From Onchidella celtica (Eukaryota > Mollusca > Gastropoda > Systellommatophora > Onchidiidae), in contig OZ007581.1 in NCBI GenBank assembly GCA_963931925.1, positions 23,307,043 through 23,371,042 on the forward strand: DNA of 64,000 bases, written 5' to 3'. Below are positions 31,290 to 43,800 of this stretch, one piece after another. The notes under the pieces were generated by a model that saw nothing but the letters and a program-made list of their open reading frames with translations, was not told the DNA's origin and ran no database searches. A program made the position numbers and the translations under genes. The number at the start of each line of letters is the position of its first letter. Within the stretch, counting starts at the first letter, position 1.

Positions 31290-31875
31290 AATCTCTGATA
31301 AGAAAATGTATTAAAATCTCTATTACAAAGATGTATTAAGTTTCTGGCAAGCAGATGTTTTAAAATCTCTAATACGAAGATGCATTAACGTCCCTGATAA
31401 GATGTATTAAAGTCTCTAATATGAAGATAATTATATTTAAGTCTCTGACACGAAGATGTATCAAAGTCGCTGAAAAGAAATATGAACGTCATGATACGAA
31501 GACGTGTTTAAGTCTCTGATACAAAGACGCATTAAAGTTTCTGATACGACGACGCATTAAAGTCTCTGATACGACGACGCATTAAAGTCTCTGATACGAC
31601 GACGCATTAAAGTCTCTGATACGACGACGCATTAAAGTCTCTAATACGACGACACATTAAAGTCTCTGATACGACGACGCATTAAAGTCTCTGATACGAC
31701 GACGCATTAAAGTCTCTGATACGACGACGCATTAAAGTCTCTGATACGACGACGCATTAAAGTCTCTGATACGACGACGCATTAAAGTCTCTGATACGAC
31801 GACGCATTAAAGTCTCTGATACGACGACGCATTAAAGTCTCTGAAACGAAGATGTTTTCAAGTCTCTGAAACAAG
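31290..31875. repeat. 25-bp minisatellite with homogenised core
   Basis: The unit is ACGACGACGCATTAAAGTCT plus CTGAT. Units at 31536-31850 are nearly identical; those at 31290-31530 and after 31850 are degenerate relatives (GAAGATGTATTAAAGTCTCT). It is located just upstream of the candidate gene A exon 1 donor. Confidence 0.93.
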
Positions 31876-31902
31876 GTACATTAGGCTGGAATCTCAACTT
31901 AC

Positions 31903-32061
31903 CTCTGCTCACACAGGTGGCAGATGTGTCCCAATTGAAGTTTGTCCCACATTATATACAAATGCTGAAGGTCATTCCAGCTGTTCTTTGTGCCCATTTC
32001 GTTTGTTTTCTGCAGTCTCTTTTTGTTAAGTGTCACGCGTAACACATAAAAACGTCCTGTT
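31903..32061 (-). promoter_or_regulatory. Candidate promoter and non-coding exon 1 of gene A
   Basis: On the minus strand a TATA-like TGTATATAATG (about 31950-31960) is followed about 48 nt later by a strong donor, GAG|GTAAGTTG, at 31903/31902. The block is similar to the one at 56107-56296 upstream of gene B: a shared GCTGGAAT-ACC-TCAG segment, an ACGTCCTGTT segment near 32050, and CACCTG before the donor. This suggests a non-coding first exon of about 20-25 nt spliced to the ATG exon 4 kb downstream. It is inference from paralogue conservation; transcript data would decide. Confidence 0.42.
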
Positions 32062-34756
32062 TACCTTCTCATATTACTAATTTCATGGAGACGTGAAAAA
32101 AAATGAATGGATGAATAAATAAATTCCATATCGTATGAGTTGGACTGGAATACTAATGTCAGTATTCCATCTGAACCTTTTTTTTTTAAATTTTGTTTTG
32201 CCTGATATATTACAAAATTTCCACATACGTCAGCTGTTTTGAATGACTGCATCATTGGGCTCGACTTCTGATTGGCCAAAATCTTTTTGTAAGGCAGGGT
32301 AAAGAGGATCTGGTAAAGGTAGGTGTGGAAAGGTGGGGATATAAACTAAGAGAATGGGTGGAGACCTTACAGAGAATGGAGATTGATTATTCCCAACTTC
32401 TGGCTTTGCAAAATAGATTTATTTCAAGGGTTAGTCAACCGTTGCGTTATCTATCTGCAGCTTTGTGTACAAGTGAGTACAAGTGGAGGGCAGCAGTGCG
32501 ATGATATTAATAACCAAATGTCAATTGCAATTGGGATATTGTCAGATTGTACATTTATAGATAATAATGGCTATCACGCGGCGTAATCTGTGTGCAGAAA
32601 CAGAGAAAGACAGGCATACAGAGAGAGAAAGGGGGGTTCGAAGAAGGAGGGAGAAACAGAGAGGGAGAGAGAGAGGAATGGGAAGACAGACGGGGAGAGA
32701 GAGACAGGGGATTTGGGGGGGGGGGAGGGGTTGAGAAGAAAATGAATTCACTAAATGTGTGCAGCGTCATTGGATATTTCAGAGGATATCATGTCCAAGA
32801 CGCAAGTTCAGGTCCACTTCACAAAATCGGATCTGTAACCCACAATAAACTGATTCAAACAGTATGAAAGTTTCGTCCATTGTCCACTTTCGGTGCTGAA
32901 TTTCGCAATCATAATGTTCTTTGTTTATGAATCAAGCCATACATAAAGAACATCATTTTATCCCAGAACTCAGCTTCACCTTTGCATTTTGTTGAACTTC
33001 TTTCTCTACGAGGGGCGGCTGTCATTATCTTTCCATATCTGTCAATAAGGAATAGTAATAACTGTGTTGTTCTTTGTTGGTGTCAACAAGTCAGTGAAGT
33101 ATATTCTTCGGCATACAGGATCATATTATTATACAGGCCCGTCGGCCAAAGGATGACTATAAAATTCTGTATCCAGTTTTGACTGTCTGTTCTGCTGGGG
33201 CGGGGTCGCTTGTGGGCTGGACAGGCCATTTGTGTGACAGTCTCTTCCTCAATGGTTGTAACTGTGTGCGGTCTTGATTCACTACAGTTGTGAGGCTCTA
33301 TTCCGCGGATCGGCTTGTTTTTCCACTTTGTTCGTTCATGTCTTTTTTTCTGTCTTGAGATGTTGGCCCAGGATGCTTCTTCAATTAGCGCGGTCATCGA
33401 CAAGGCCCTCTAATGTCTTGGCTTCTATACCATCAGCCTCCTTGTAAAAACCACAATAAGACTGTTTCAAACAACTTGAAAGATTTTCCAGTAAATATTG
33501 CGTCCGCTGGCCGAATTCACGACAGTTGGATCAGGTGTATATATTAAAGGACATAAAGAAGGGTCACAAACTGGATGCGTGCACATTCAGAGAGGGATTG
33601 AGAGTTTGTTCAACAATAATGTGTTTTACAGAGAAAAAAAAACCCTGAGCCTGCCATTGCTGATTTAGCTTATTTGCTTAACCTATGACCAGCACAATCA
33701 CTGACATAATCACACCCTTGAATGGAATTAGATCGTCAGAAGCCTGGATTTTATCCACCATTTAAAAATTCAATGTTATACAATAAAATTATGGCAAACA
33801 CCAGACTTGTTATATAACTTTGGTGGAATATTTTTAAAGTATGTAGAAACTCTTAACGATGGCAAGCCAGTGATCTAGGGAGGAATTACCATTTTAACCG
33901 AAATGAAAGAATATTTTTCCTCGTGCTTGAGACTTTGTGTTGCTAAATTAATTTTGAGCTTTTTCCTGGGAAAGATCTGTCTCACTCAGACTGTTGTCAA
34001 TTATCTGGTACTTTTTTTTCCCCACATTTTTATCTGCTCCAACAACTTTACCTCATAACCCGTATTTAGACAGACAAACAAATCGCAACAATGATGTTGC
34101 AATATTGACCTATGAAAAGGTGTCACGTTCACCTGCTCCTGGCAATGAAGCTTCCCCAGTTGTTTTCCCAATAAAATCGTAAGTCCGTAACTGTGTATAA
34201 AATAAGAAAAGTAGATTACTGCTGCGATTGAGCATAATTATAAAAGGTAAACACTTACATCGTAATGAAAGGTGGGGCTCCTTGATAGGCCATGGAGATT
34301 TCTGTTGACGGTAAAAAAAAAAACAAAAGCCAATAACATCTTCCATAATTGCGTGCAAACAGAGCGTGATCGTAAGTTTGTCATGCGAAACCAATTTGTG
34401 ATTCTTGAAATGATGTTTTTTTTTTTTTCTCGTAATATAATGAAAACTGATAGTGCTTACTCCAGTCGCATAACAAACGTGATAACGTGGCGCAAAGTGG
34501 GTGAAATCACTGCCTTATGAAAGGTTTAGGTTGACTCTTTTGTCATCAAGACACAGCTTGGGTGGGGCATGATTGTACAATAGTAACAATACACTGCAGG
34601 ACCTTTTTTTTTGGGTGGGGGGGGGGTGTGGGGGTGTGGAGCAAGAATGTAATATGTGTAACATATGTAACTTCCCTGATTGCAGGCACGTAGACAGACA
34701 GACAGACCAACAGAGAGGCAAACACACAGCAGACAGACAGACAAGCGGACATAGAT
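32062..34756. other. Upstream region of gene A
   Basis: No gene is seen. Three diverged copies of a repeat with CCCACARTAAGACYGATTCA lie at 30388, 32837 and 33447. A block at 33176-33254 (GACTGTCTGTTCTGCTGG) matches 60700-60783 upstream of gene B. A purine-rich stretch lies at 32592-32740. Confidence 0.6.
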
Positions 34757-34757
34757 G

Positions 34758-34836
<79 letters not shown>
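34757..34836. repeat. (GATA)n microsatellite, 3' side of LINE tail
   Basis: About 20 units run directly from the LINE 3' end. Confidence 0.95.
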
Positions 34837-35791
<955 letters not shown>

Positions 35792-35824
35792 CCGTTTCAG
35801 CTGCAGTTGCTTACCGCTTGCCAA

Positions 35825-38431
35825 GGGCGTTAACCATCTTGTACTATTAGCATTTAGGTTACTGTAATATCAGAATCAGAAGAGTCACTCTGTCGATCGT
35901 AATTGATGTTACGGTTATATGACCTGTCAGACAGATCTGAAGTGGGAGTGTCTCATTTGCTGGGTTTACATGTTAATAAATTATGTTTTATATTGTTTCC
36001 TAGCGACAGCCATCTCTGATCTCTTTGCTATGAGACAATTAAAGTGTGCGGCCAGCAGATCTATCTGTTCATTGTTTTGTTCACCATTCACTCCGTACAT
36101 TAATTCCTTTCATTATTATTTTACTTCGTATGTATATTTCCATCATATTTTTGTTTTTTCACGGCATCTCCGTCTATTAATCTTTAGGTTTCATTCGCAC
36201 GTATTCATGATATTTTTATGCTCTTCATCCTAATACCTGTCAATCTTGTAGATAAAAGTTATATAATAATAATGTTGAACCAAAAAAAAAAGAAAACATT
36301 CAGGATAATACTGTACTGAATTTGTAATAACACTATCATGCTGCTGTGCCAAAACCTTAAAAAAAATTGTTATTCTGAGCTGCAAACTCTCTAATTTGTC
36401 TCTTCTTGGCTACAGTTGTTGCGTTTACCGGCGTACCAGACGTGGTGAGATGCAAGTTTCATGTATGATATACGGGAGTAAGGTTATAATAATTATGTTA
36501 GACATAAATATTTTACTTTTCAATTTATTTTCTTACCTTCTGAAGTAAATTTTCAGCATACTAGCAGACTTTCTCAAACTTCATTTCAAAAACTGTTTAC
36601 TAGTTTAGTCAAGTTTGGAATACTCTCAGAATACATTCATTTCAAAATGGTTCGAAATGTATGGCATAATGACTCTTGAAAATTGCTCTGTTAAACAGCT
36701 CGGGTATTATATACTATTAACTGTGCGTCTTTTGGTTTATGACATTCCTTGCACCTAATTATAAACGTTAAATGTCGTGCTCAAATCATTCAGTAAAGTA
36801 TTTTGAGGGTCTATTGCTCGTAATATTTCTAGAATTTGCTCATGTCGCTATTTTTGTGGCTGTTGTTGTTGTTGTTATTGTTGTTGTTGTTGTTGCATGG
36901 ATATTGCATTGCGTCCAGTGCGGTACTAATTTGGGTTTATTTTTAGATTTTAATTCTTTTTTTTTTTTAACTTTGATTTGAAATGATAAAATTCACCTGT
37001 TTATTTTTATTCTGTAACGAAATATATGTTGACATCGGGCTTTGAATGCCTGAGTGAATACAAAAAAGCAGATGGGTAGGGAGGGTAGAAAGCTGGTTGG
37101 GTGGTTTGGTGAAGTAATATGAGAAAGACAATTAAATGGCAGAATTTCATTTCGAACCATGGCATGTGCCTGTCAATATTTGCAGTTGTTCTGTATTTCT
37201 TTGCTTCTTCACTTTGCTTTTGGAATTCCTGTTTGTTTCTGGGATGGCATTAGATAATAATCAGAGTCCTGTCGAATTTTGAGGAACCCGTAAAGGTAAA
37301 GAAGAAGAGTTTAATAAGAAGAGAAGAAAATAAGTTCCTGCAAGCTATGTCCAGCTGACGCTCATAGATGGCTAATTTCCGTTGCTATGATTCACAGTCA
37401 CTCAGTTCATTCAGTCACATACTTCTAGTTGTATGTGATTTGTTGTTTGCATTAAATAAGAACAATGTCAATATTTTTGTTCTTTTATTTTGTAGTCAGA
37501 CACAATAATAATGCCAGGTGTTCGTTTACGGCGAGCAGTACTAAATATTTGTGCGGCAATGAAGATCCAAAACTGTAACTATGTCTGTCCATTCGAGGAT
37601 TATAGTTTCTTCCCTTGAACACTTCTGAATGCGAAAAAATAATAATATACAAAATTTATAATTATTTCATGTCGACAGGTCACAGCAGCATCATGTATAA
37701 TACTATGTAAAAAAGATATTTACTATTAGATTTTTAAAAAAATTATTTCCCGTTATTCAGTTTCAGTTTATCTTTTGATACATTCACACTTGTGAACAAG
37801 TTCAGTGTCAGGATACGACTCCACGTTCAAATTAGATTCGTAATAGGCAAATTGACGTGTAAAAAGGATTTTAAGAAACATACATCCAAGCTTTCGGCTC
37901 CTACTGCCTGCATCAGTTTGAATATTTGAATAAAAATGTTACCTGACTGGTAAGTCTGAGTGCGCAGTTCCCAGATTAGACGGAGGAAAGCGATGATTCA
38001 ACGTTGCTTGTACATGTATATAATATTCATTCGTCAATTTGATGATATGAAAATAAAATGATTTGGCTCTGTTCGATTGATTCCATAGTTGGGCTGTCTT
38101 AATGTACGAATTGTCTTCCTTTTTTCAATTTTCATTTTTCTTTTCTTCACAGTTTCACTTCAATGTTGGAGGAAATTAAAAGCTTTAATCAAGCCTTGAA
38201 GGCGCACACATTTCTAAAACATTACTCAAAGCTTAAAATTTAAGTTGTTGGAAAGAAACAAAAAAGAAAGAAAGAAGAAGGAAAACTTACTTTGTCAGAA
38301 TATTGCTTTCAGTTTCCCATAATCAGAGGTAATTTTAAAACTGAAACCACTGATTAATTCAATATTTCTATTGAGCTTAGTGGCTTTGACAGTTCGACTT
38401 ATTTCTGAAAACCTGGAAGTCTCTCTAGCCG
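35825..38431. other. Intergenic, AT-rich
   Basis: A (GTT)n patch lies near 36860. No gene, RNA or clear mobile element is seen. Confidence 0.6.
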
Positions 38432-38441
38432 GATAATGATT

Positions 38442-38830
38442 GTGTGTTTAGGTTTTTATTTTAGGAGGTTTCGCTGCCATTGGCAGTCACACCTCACGTT
38501 TCTTGTTTTTATTTCTCTTGTTCTTCTTTCTGCCTGTTTTTGTGGTAGGGATAAGATTTTTTGTAGAATTTTGCGCGGACAACGGCCTTGTTCGGCCTGT
38601 TCTTCTTTACCTCCAACTGCCAGAGTATCTTTAACGTGCGCAGCGTGCACCCCTTGAATTTTTCGTCTTTGACTGAGAAGACTAGGTGCTCAATTCTACC
38701 AAAGACAGGAATTTCCCCTCCCTCCCCCACCCCCGAAAAAAAAAATTTGCTTCACCGACTGGGGATCGAGCCCGGTACCCTCGGCATCAGAGCTGAGCAC
38801 CTTGCCTCAAGACCAACGTCTCCCACTGTA
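38442..38830 (-). mobile_element. tRNA-headed SINE, second copy
   Basis: On the minus strand it runs from a tRNA-like head (GGTCTTGAGGCAAGGTGCTC, about 38797-38816) to the family 3' end near 38455. It shares the AACGTGCGCA and AAGAGCAGGC-like words of the 10308 copy. Candidate imperfect duplications are GATAATGATT (38432-38441) and GATAATGGTT (38831-38840). It lacks the 67-bp internal duplication. Confidence 0.75.
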
Positions 38831-38840
38831 GATAATGGTT

Positions 38841-40725
38841 AGGAGTTTGTTCTTGCTCATTTTACTGAGAAATCTGAAGCCCACAGGCGCCGTGTGTTTA
38901 CATTTACATTTAAATGTACATTTGGGCGAAAAAGTCAGATCCAAGCCATGAGTAAATAAAATATTCTGACCTACTCGGAGGTTTCTATTCCTATTAAATA
39001 CTGAAAGGACATCCCAATTAATTATCCTTATATTATCTGTGCACACTGATGATGCTGTTTCGTACATTCTGTCTCAAATATTGACATGCAACACAAGGTT
39101 CAGTTAAGTATCTCCATCAAAATAACAGCAGCAATTTAAAACTAGTTATCTGGACAACATTCCTGAATTTCTGTCTACAGGTTTTGGACTTTCTCAGGTC
39201 CAGCTCAGTCAGTCAACGTCTTGCATATATCTCTTGTAGTGACATCAAATAATAAAGTGTCTCCCAACCGCTATAAGGAAATTGGCACATTCAAGTCTCA
39301 TTGGCCTGAATCTTCTTGCTGAATCGACTATGGGATTCTGGATAGAGTCGAAGTAGAAAAGAGTGGGAGTGTCTAAGGATGGAGTTTACTATTTCCTTCT
39401 GTTAGTGTTACTGCTAGATACAATGTAGTTCTGGTTTTCAGAATATGCTTTCATAAAGTGATAAATAGATAAGGAATTTCCTTAAACATGGCTATAATTC
39501 TTATGGTGATTTGCTAGGTTTTTAACATTTTCAAATACGGCTTCGCGGGGCGAGGGAAGAGACAGACAGACAGACAGACAGAGAGACAGATCAACAGAAA
39601 CAGGGCAGGAGAAAGAGAGAGAGAGAAACTGAGAAAATGGGAACTGTCTAGGACTTTTTCTTTTCTTTTTATGCTGTTAGTGTTTTTGTTGTTGTTGTTG
39701 TTTTTTGTTGCTGTTGTTGTTTTGAGAGTTATGTGACAGACAATCAGACAGACTGAAAGACTGACAGACAGACAAAGAGACTGAGAAACAGACAGACGCA
39801 CAGACAGACAGACTGAACATCCCAAGGATATATTTAAAAATAATTTAAGAAACACCTGATTGATTGAGCAAAGACTACCAACTGATAGTTCGTTTATTCA
39901 TTTCCGTGATTTATCCGTTCATTTCTTCAGTGTGTTTTGTCTTTCCTTTCTAATAACTGTATCTTGGGGAATTTATACCTTTATTTTTAATCAGAGATGA
40001 AAGAACAAGTAGCCAGGGGTGTCTCCGTGGCTGAGACAATACTGCACACGAAAAGTGTTTACTTTTTTTCGACCAAGAATTTAGCTTCGACTCCAGGGAA
40101 TATTTAGACCATACTAAACCCGCACAGTAACCCTCCAGAGCCCGAAGTCCGTGAAACATAACTAATTTACTGAAATGAGACTTTAAAAAAAAATATTTTC
40201 AACTAAGAACAATACCATGCGAGGCCAGGCTTTTACTTATTTGTTAACATGTTTCTCTAGGCAAGTATAAGTATATGAAAGAAGAAAATGGGCATTGAAT
40301 TTAGAACTGCGCAATTTAGAAATCTAGATACATTTCACACACACAAAATTCGTGTTTCCCCAACTCGGACCCTCGAAGGTTAAATCATTTCCAAGCGTTC
40401 GGCTACAATTTCCACGTTTCAAGGTGCAATATCACTCAGAACACCGTGAATTTGTTTTTGTGTCTACTTGGGACAAAACGGAAAAATGTCCACGAACAAA
40501 AGTAGAGGAGTGATCTAAGCCACATCATAAAGTTTCATACTACTCTTATGAGTTTAATTGCTCAAAGTAATTTGGTAACTCACAAAGAAACAAAGAGGGT
40601 GAAATCAATCCATCATTTAAACTGCTTTAACTAATTGTTTTTTAGTATTAAAAAAGAAATAGAATACTTCAGTCATGCGCGGTCGTGACCATAATTCTGT
40701 TATCAGAGTTGAAACAGAACTCAAA
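38841..40725. other. Intergenic / gene B 3' flank
   Basis: CAGA-type microsatellites lie at 39555-39590 and 39735-39810. No gene is seen. The gene B 3' UTR must lie in the right part, but its end is not recognisable. Confidence 0.6.
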
Positions 40726-40840
40726 TTAAGGGGGACATGTGGTGATGTCACGTTCACAGGTCTTAGAGTTGGTGTTGAAGACGCCATAGCCAGAGTGGCG
40801 TGTAGGTTCAGCATTATAGCACCAGATGACGCCGCACCGT
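40726..40840 (-). CDS. Gene B exon 13: CBD3, C-terminal half and stop
   Basis: It encodes [19 protein letters not shown], then [17 protein letters not shown] and TAA at 40728-40726. The acceptor is CTTTTTCAG. The half-domain is shorter than its relatives and has an extra Cys. No obvious AATAAA was found close to the stop, so the 3' UTR end is open. Confidence 0.85.
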
Positions 40841-43800
40841 CTGAAAAAGTGATAAAATGAGTGATGTTTTCGAACTTATGCCGTCACCTCAGTATTGTTT
40901 TATTCCAGCTCCACATCAGCGCGTTTCGAGAAATCGTACAAAAAAGTTTGTAGTTAAACATTTTAACAATTCGTAATCGACTTCGAGAGGTGAGATGCCT
41001 TCCCAAATTTCAGTGGAATGATAGAATAAATATCCCTACATGTTGTTGTGGTAGATTATGGCTTTATCTCACTTTTTTTGTAAAAAGTGGAGCTAGAATA
41101 TAGCAGTACTGGGGCGACGATGTAACTGCAGTGGAGCTGTAGTCTGTGATGTTGAGTAATGATTGTAATGAAAGGTGAAGACGATAACGGATGTAATACT
41201 ATAATATTAATAATAATAATAACATAATACTATTTTGTACAATGTGCAAAGAAGCCAACTGAAAATCAGACCACTGTCTTACAAATAAAAAGTAAGTTAC
41301 ATAAGATTTAGTGTGAAATATCAGCCAACGCAAAACTTCAAATAGATCCAATAGACAGTTATTGAGAAAATCAGTGTTGACGCCGCTCACTGTAAAAAAA
41401 AGTCGCACTAAATAGACGGAAAGAAATGATTCAGTGACTTACGTTTCATAACCCTGACCACCGGTACAGGTCCAGTACCAACCAGCCTTGTGGCGAGCCG
41501 CATCGCAGGTGGCATAGGTGCCAGCAGGCCGTCCGCTACAGGAGGAGGAATCGGTCACACACGATGTGACCACTTGCAGACCTGTTGATCATCGAGAATT
41601 GAAATCAGATGAAGAACTTTAAAAATCGAGAGAACACTCAGAAGTAGTTCAAGTTCAGGTTCAAGTTTATTATAGGCCTTGTAGCGGGATCAGTGGCCAA
41701 TTCAAAACATATACAAGTAGGGTGCTAAAGTGCTAAAAATGGATTAAAAAGAATGCACCAAGTTATCCATTCTTCTGCTACAATCATTATGCTCATTTCT
41801 CCCTCGCCCCTTTCCCCACACGTAATCGTTTCCCCACCTTTATCTGTCATACCTTTACCGTACATGAAAATATCTCCAAGGTATACATTTGTATACACAC
41901 AAAAGAAACGTCAACGTCAACAAAAGCAATCCTTCATTGTATTGACCAGTAATATTCAACGATATTATGACAACCAAAGGGGCCGCCCGTAAAGTACGCA
42001 CGCTCAATTTTGGCAATTCTGCCCCCCCGGGCCCCTTTAATGACTCACCTGTATGCTTTTCACACCTTTGACTTCACCCCCATCCCTCCCTCCCCCCGCC
42101 CCCCTTTCTCTTCGTGTGCGAGCGTACGGCTATCAAAATGCTAAATGTTTATGACATAGCTGGTTCTAAAGTTTTAAGAACTTTAAGTGACAACCTGCAT
42201 GACTATTTGACTGTTTCATGAGGTACATAGCCCATATTAAATTTTTCGATCTTTACATATTAATCCTCATTCTGGTGAAGAAATATATAAGTGAAATCAT
42301 AAGTCTCGTATACTTTAATTGGAAAGAGTGCGTACACTCCCCAGAACCCTCCCCAATCCTTTCATGTACGGTTTTTGTATAACAGGGCTACCTTGTCCTC
42401 CCTCAGTCAGAGCGCGCGGACTTCATGGATGGCCCCAAAGCCTATTGAAGTTCAGCATTGTTTATTCACGAAAATGGCAACTAATTTCAACTGACATTAA
42501 ACCTCGTGAAAATGGCATCTAATTTCAACTGTCATTCAACCTCGTGAAAATGGCAACTAATTTCAACTGACATTCAACCTCGTGAAAATGGCATCTAATT
42601 TCAACTGACATTCAACCTCGTGAAAATGGCATCTAATTTCAACTGTCATTCAACCTCGTGAAAATGGCATCTAATTTCAACTGTCATTCAACCTCGTGAA
42701 AATGGCATCTAATTTCAACTGACATTCAACCTCGTGAAAATGGCATCTAATTTCAACTGTCATTCAACCTCGTGAAAATGGCAACTAATTTCAACTGACA
42801 TTAAACCTCGTGAAAATGGCATCTAATTTCAACTGACATTCAACCTCGTGAAAATGGCATCTAATTTCAACTGTCATTCAACCTCGTGAAAATGGCAACT
42901 AATTTCAACTGACATTAAACCTCGTGAAAATGGCATCTAATTTCAACTGACATTCAACCTCGTGAAAATGGCATCTAATTTCAACTGTCATTCAACCTCG
43001 TGAAAATGGCATCTAATTTCAACTGACAATCAAACTGACCATATCCATTGATTAGCGGATACGCAATTGAAAGAACTACTTACATATAGTACCGTATAGT
43101 TTTAGAATTCATGAATGTGACAAATTAGATCGGTACTTTTTCACTAGAATGTAATATAATTATTTCGGGCCCGGTAAACAGCTAACTGCTTAGAATAACT
43201 TTTTCCGCTTACTTTCACATGTAATCTGAACCACGGCATTTCTGATCTGGTCAAGCAAGCTCAATCGGGAGACGGTGAAGACATTGCTGCTCTTTGATGC
43301 GATAGCCTGGAGTTCACTTGGGCGAGCCCCGCCAACACCGATACTGATGACGATGACTCCATCTCTTCGAAGTGCGTCAGCGGCCACTGCAGTAGCAGCA
43401 GCTGTATGGAATAGACATGAAGGGTGGTAATGGACAAATGGTCAGACACACAAAGAGGGTCAGGCAAATGACTGTCACATGGCTAGACCGACACAGAAAC
43501 AGATGAGCAGATGTGCAGACAGGCAGGCAGGCAGGCAGGCAGGCATACGGGTGGGCAGGCAGCCAGGCAGGCAGCCAGGCGGGTGAGGGGGGGCATGGAA
43601 GCAGAGAGATAAACAGACAAACCGAAGAGCAAAGTAAGGAAAAAAAGATGGACAGGGCGTCTTTGCTTGTGAGGGATGGCTCATCCTTTTGCACACGAAT
43701 ACAATTTCTGTACACCAAGTTTGTTTTTTCTACTGTGGGGCACTGGATCTCTGATAAGTTTCTAGTCTTCCAATATTGTATGAACAGAGAAAAATAACAT

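Noticed and set aside
31536-31850. Possible CRISPR array
   Set aside because: The repeats are contiguous 25-bp tandem units without unique spacers, in an animal genome.
42471-43030. Possible CRISPR array or satellite centromere
   Set aside because: 38-bp tandem repeat with no spacers and only about 15 units inside an intron.
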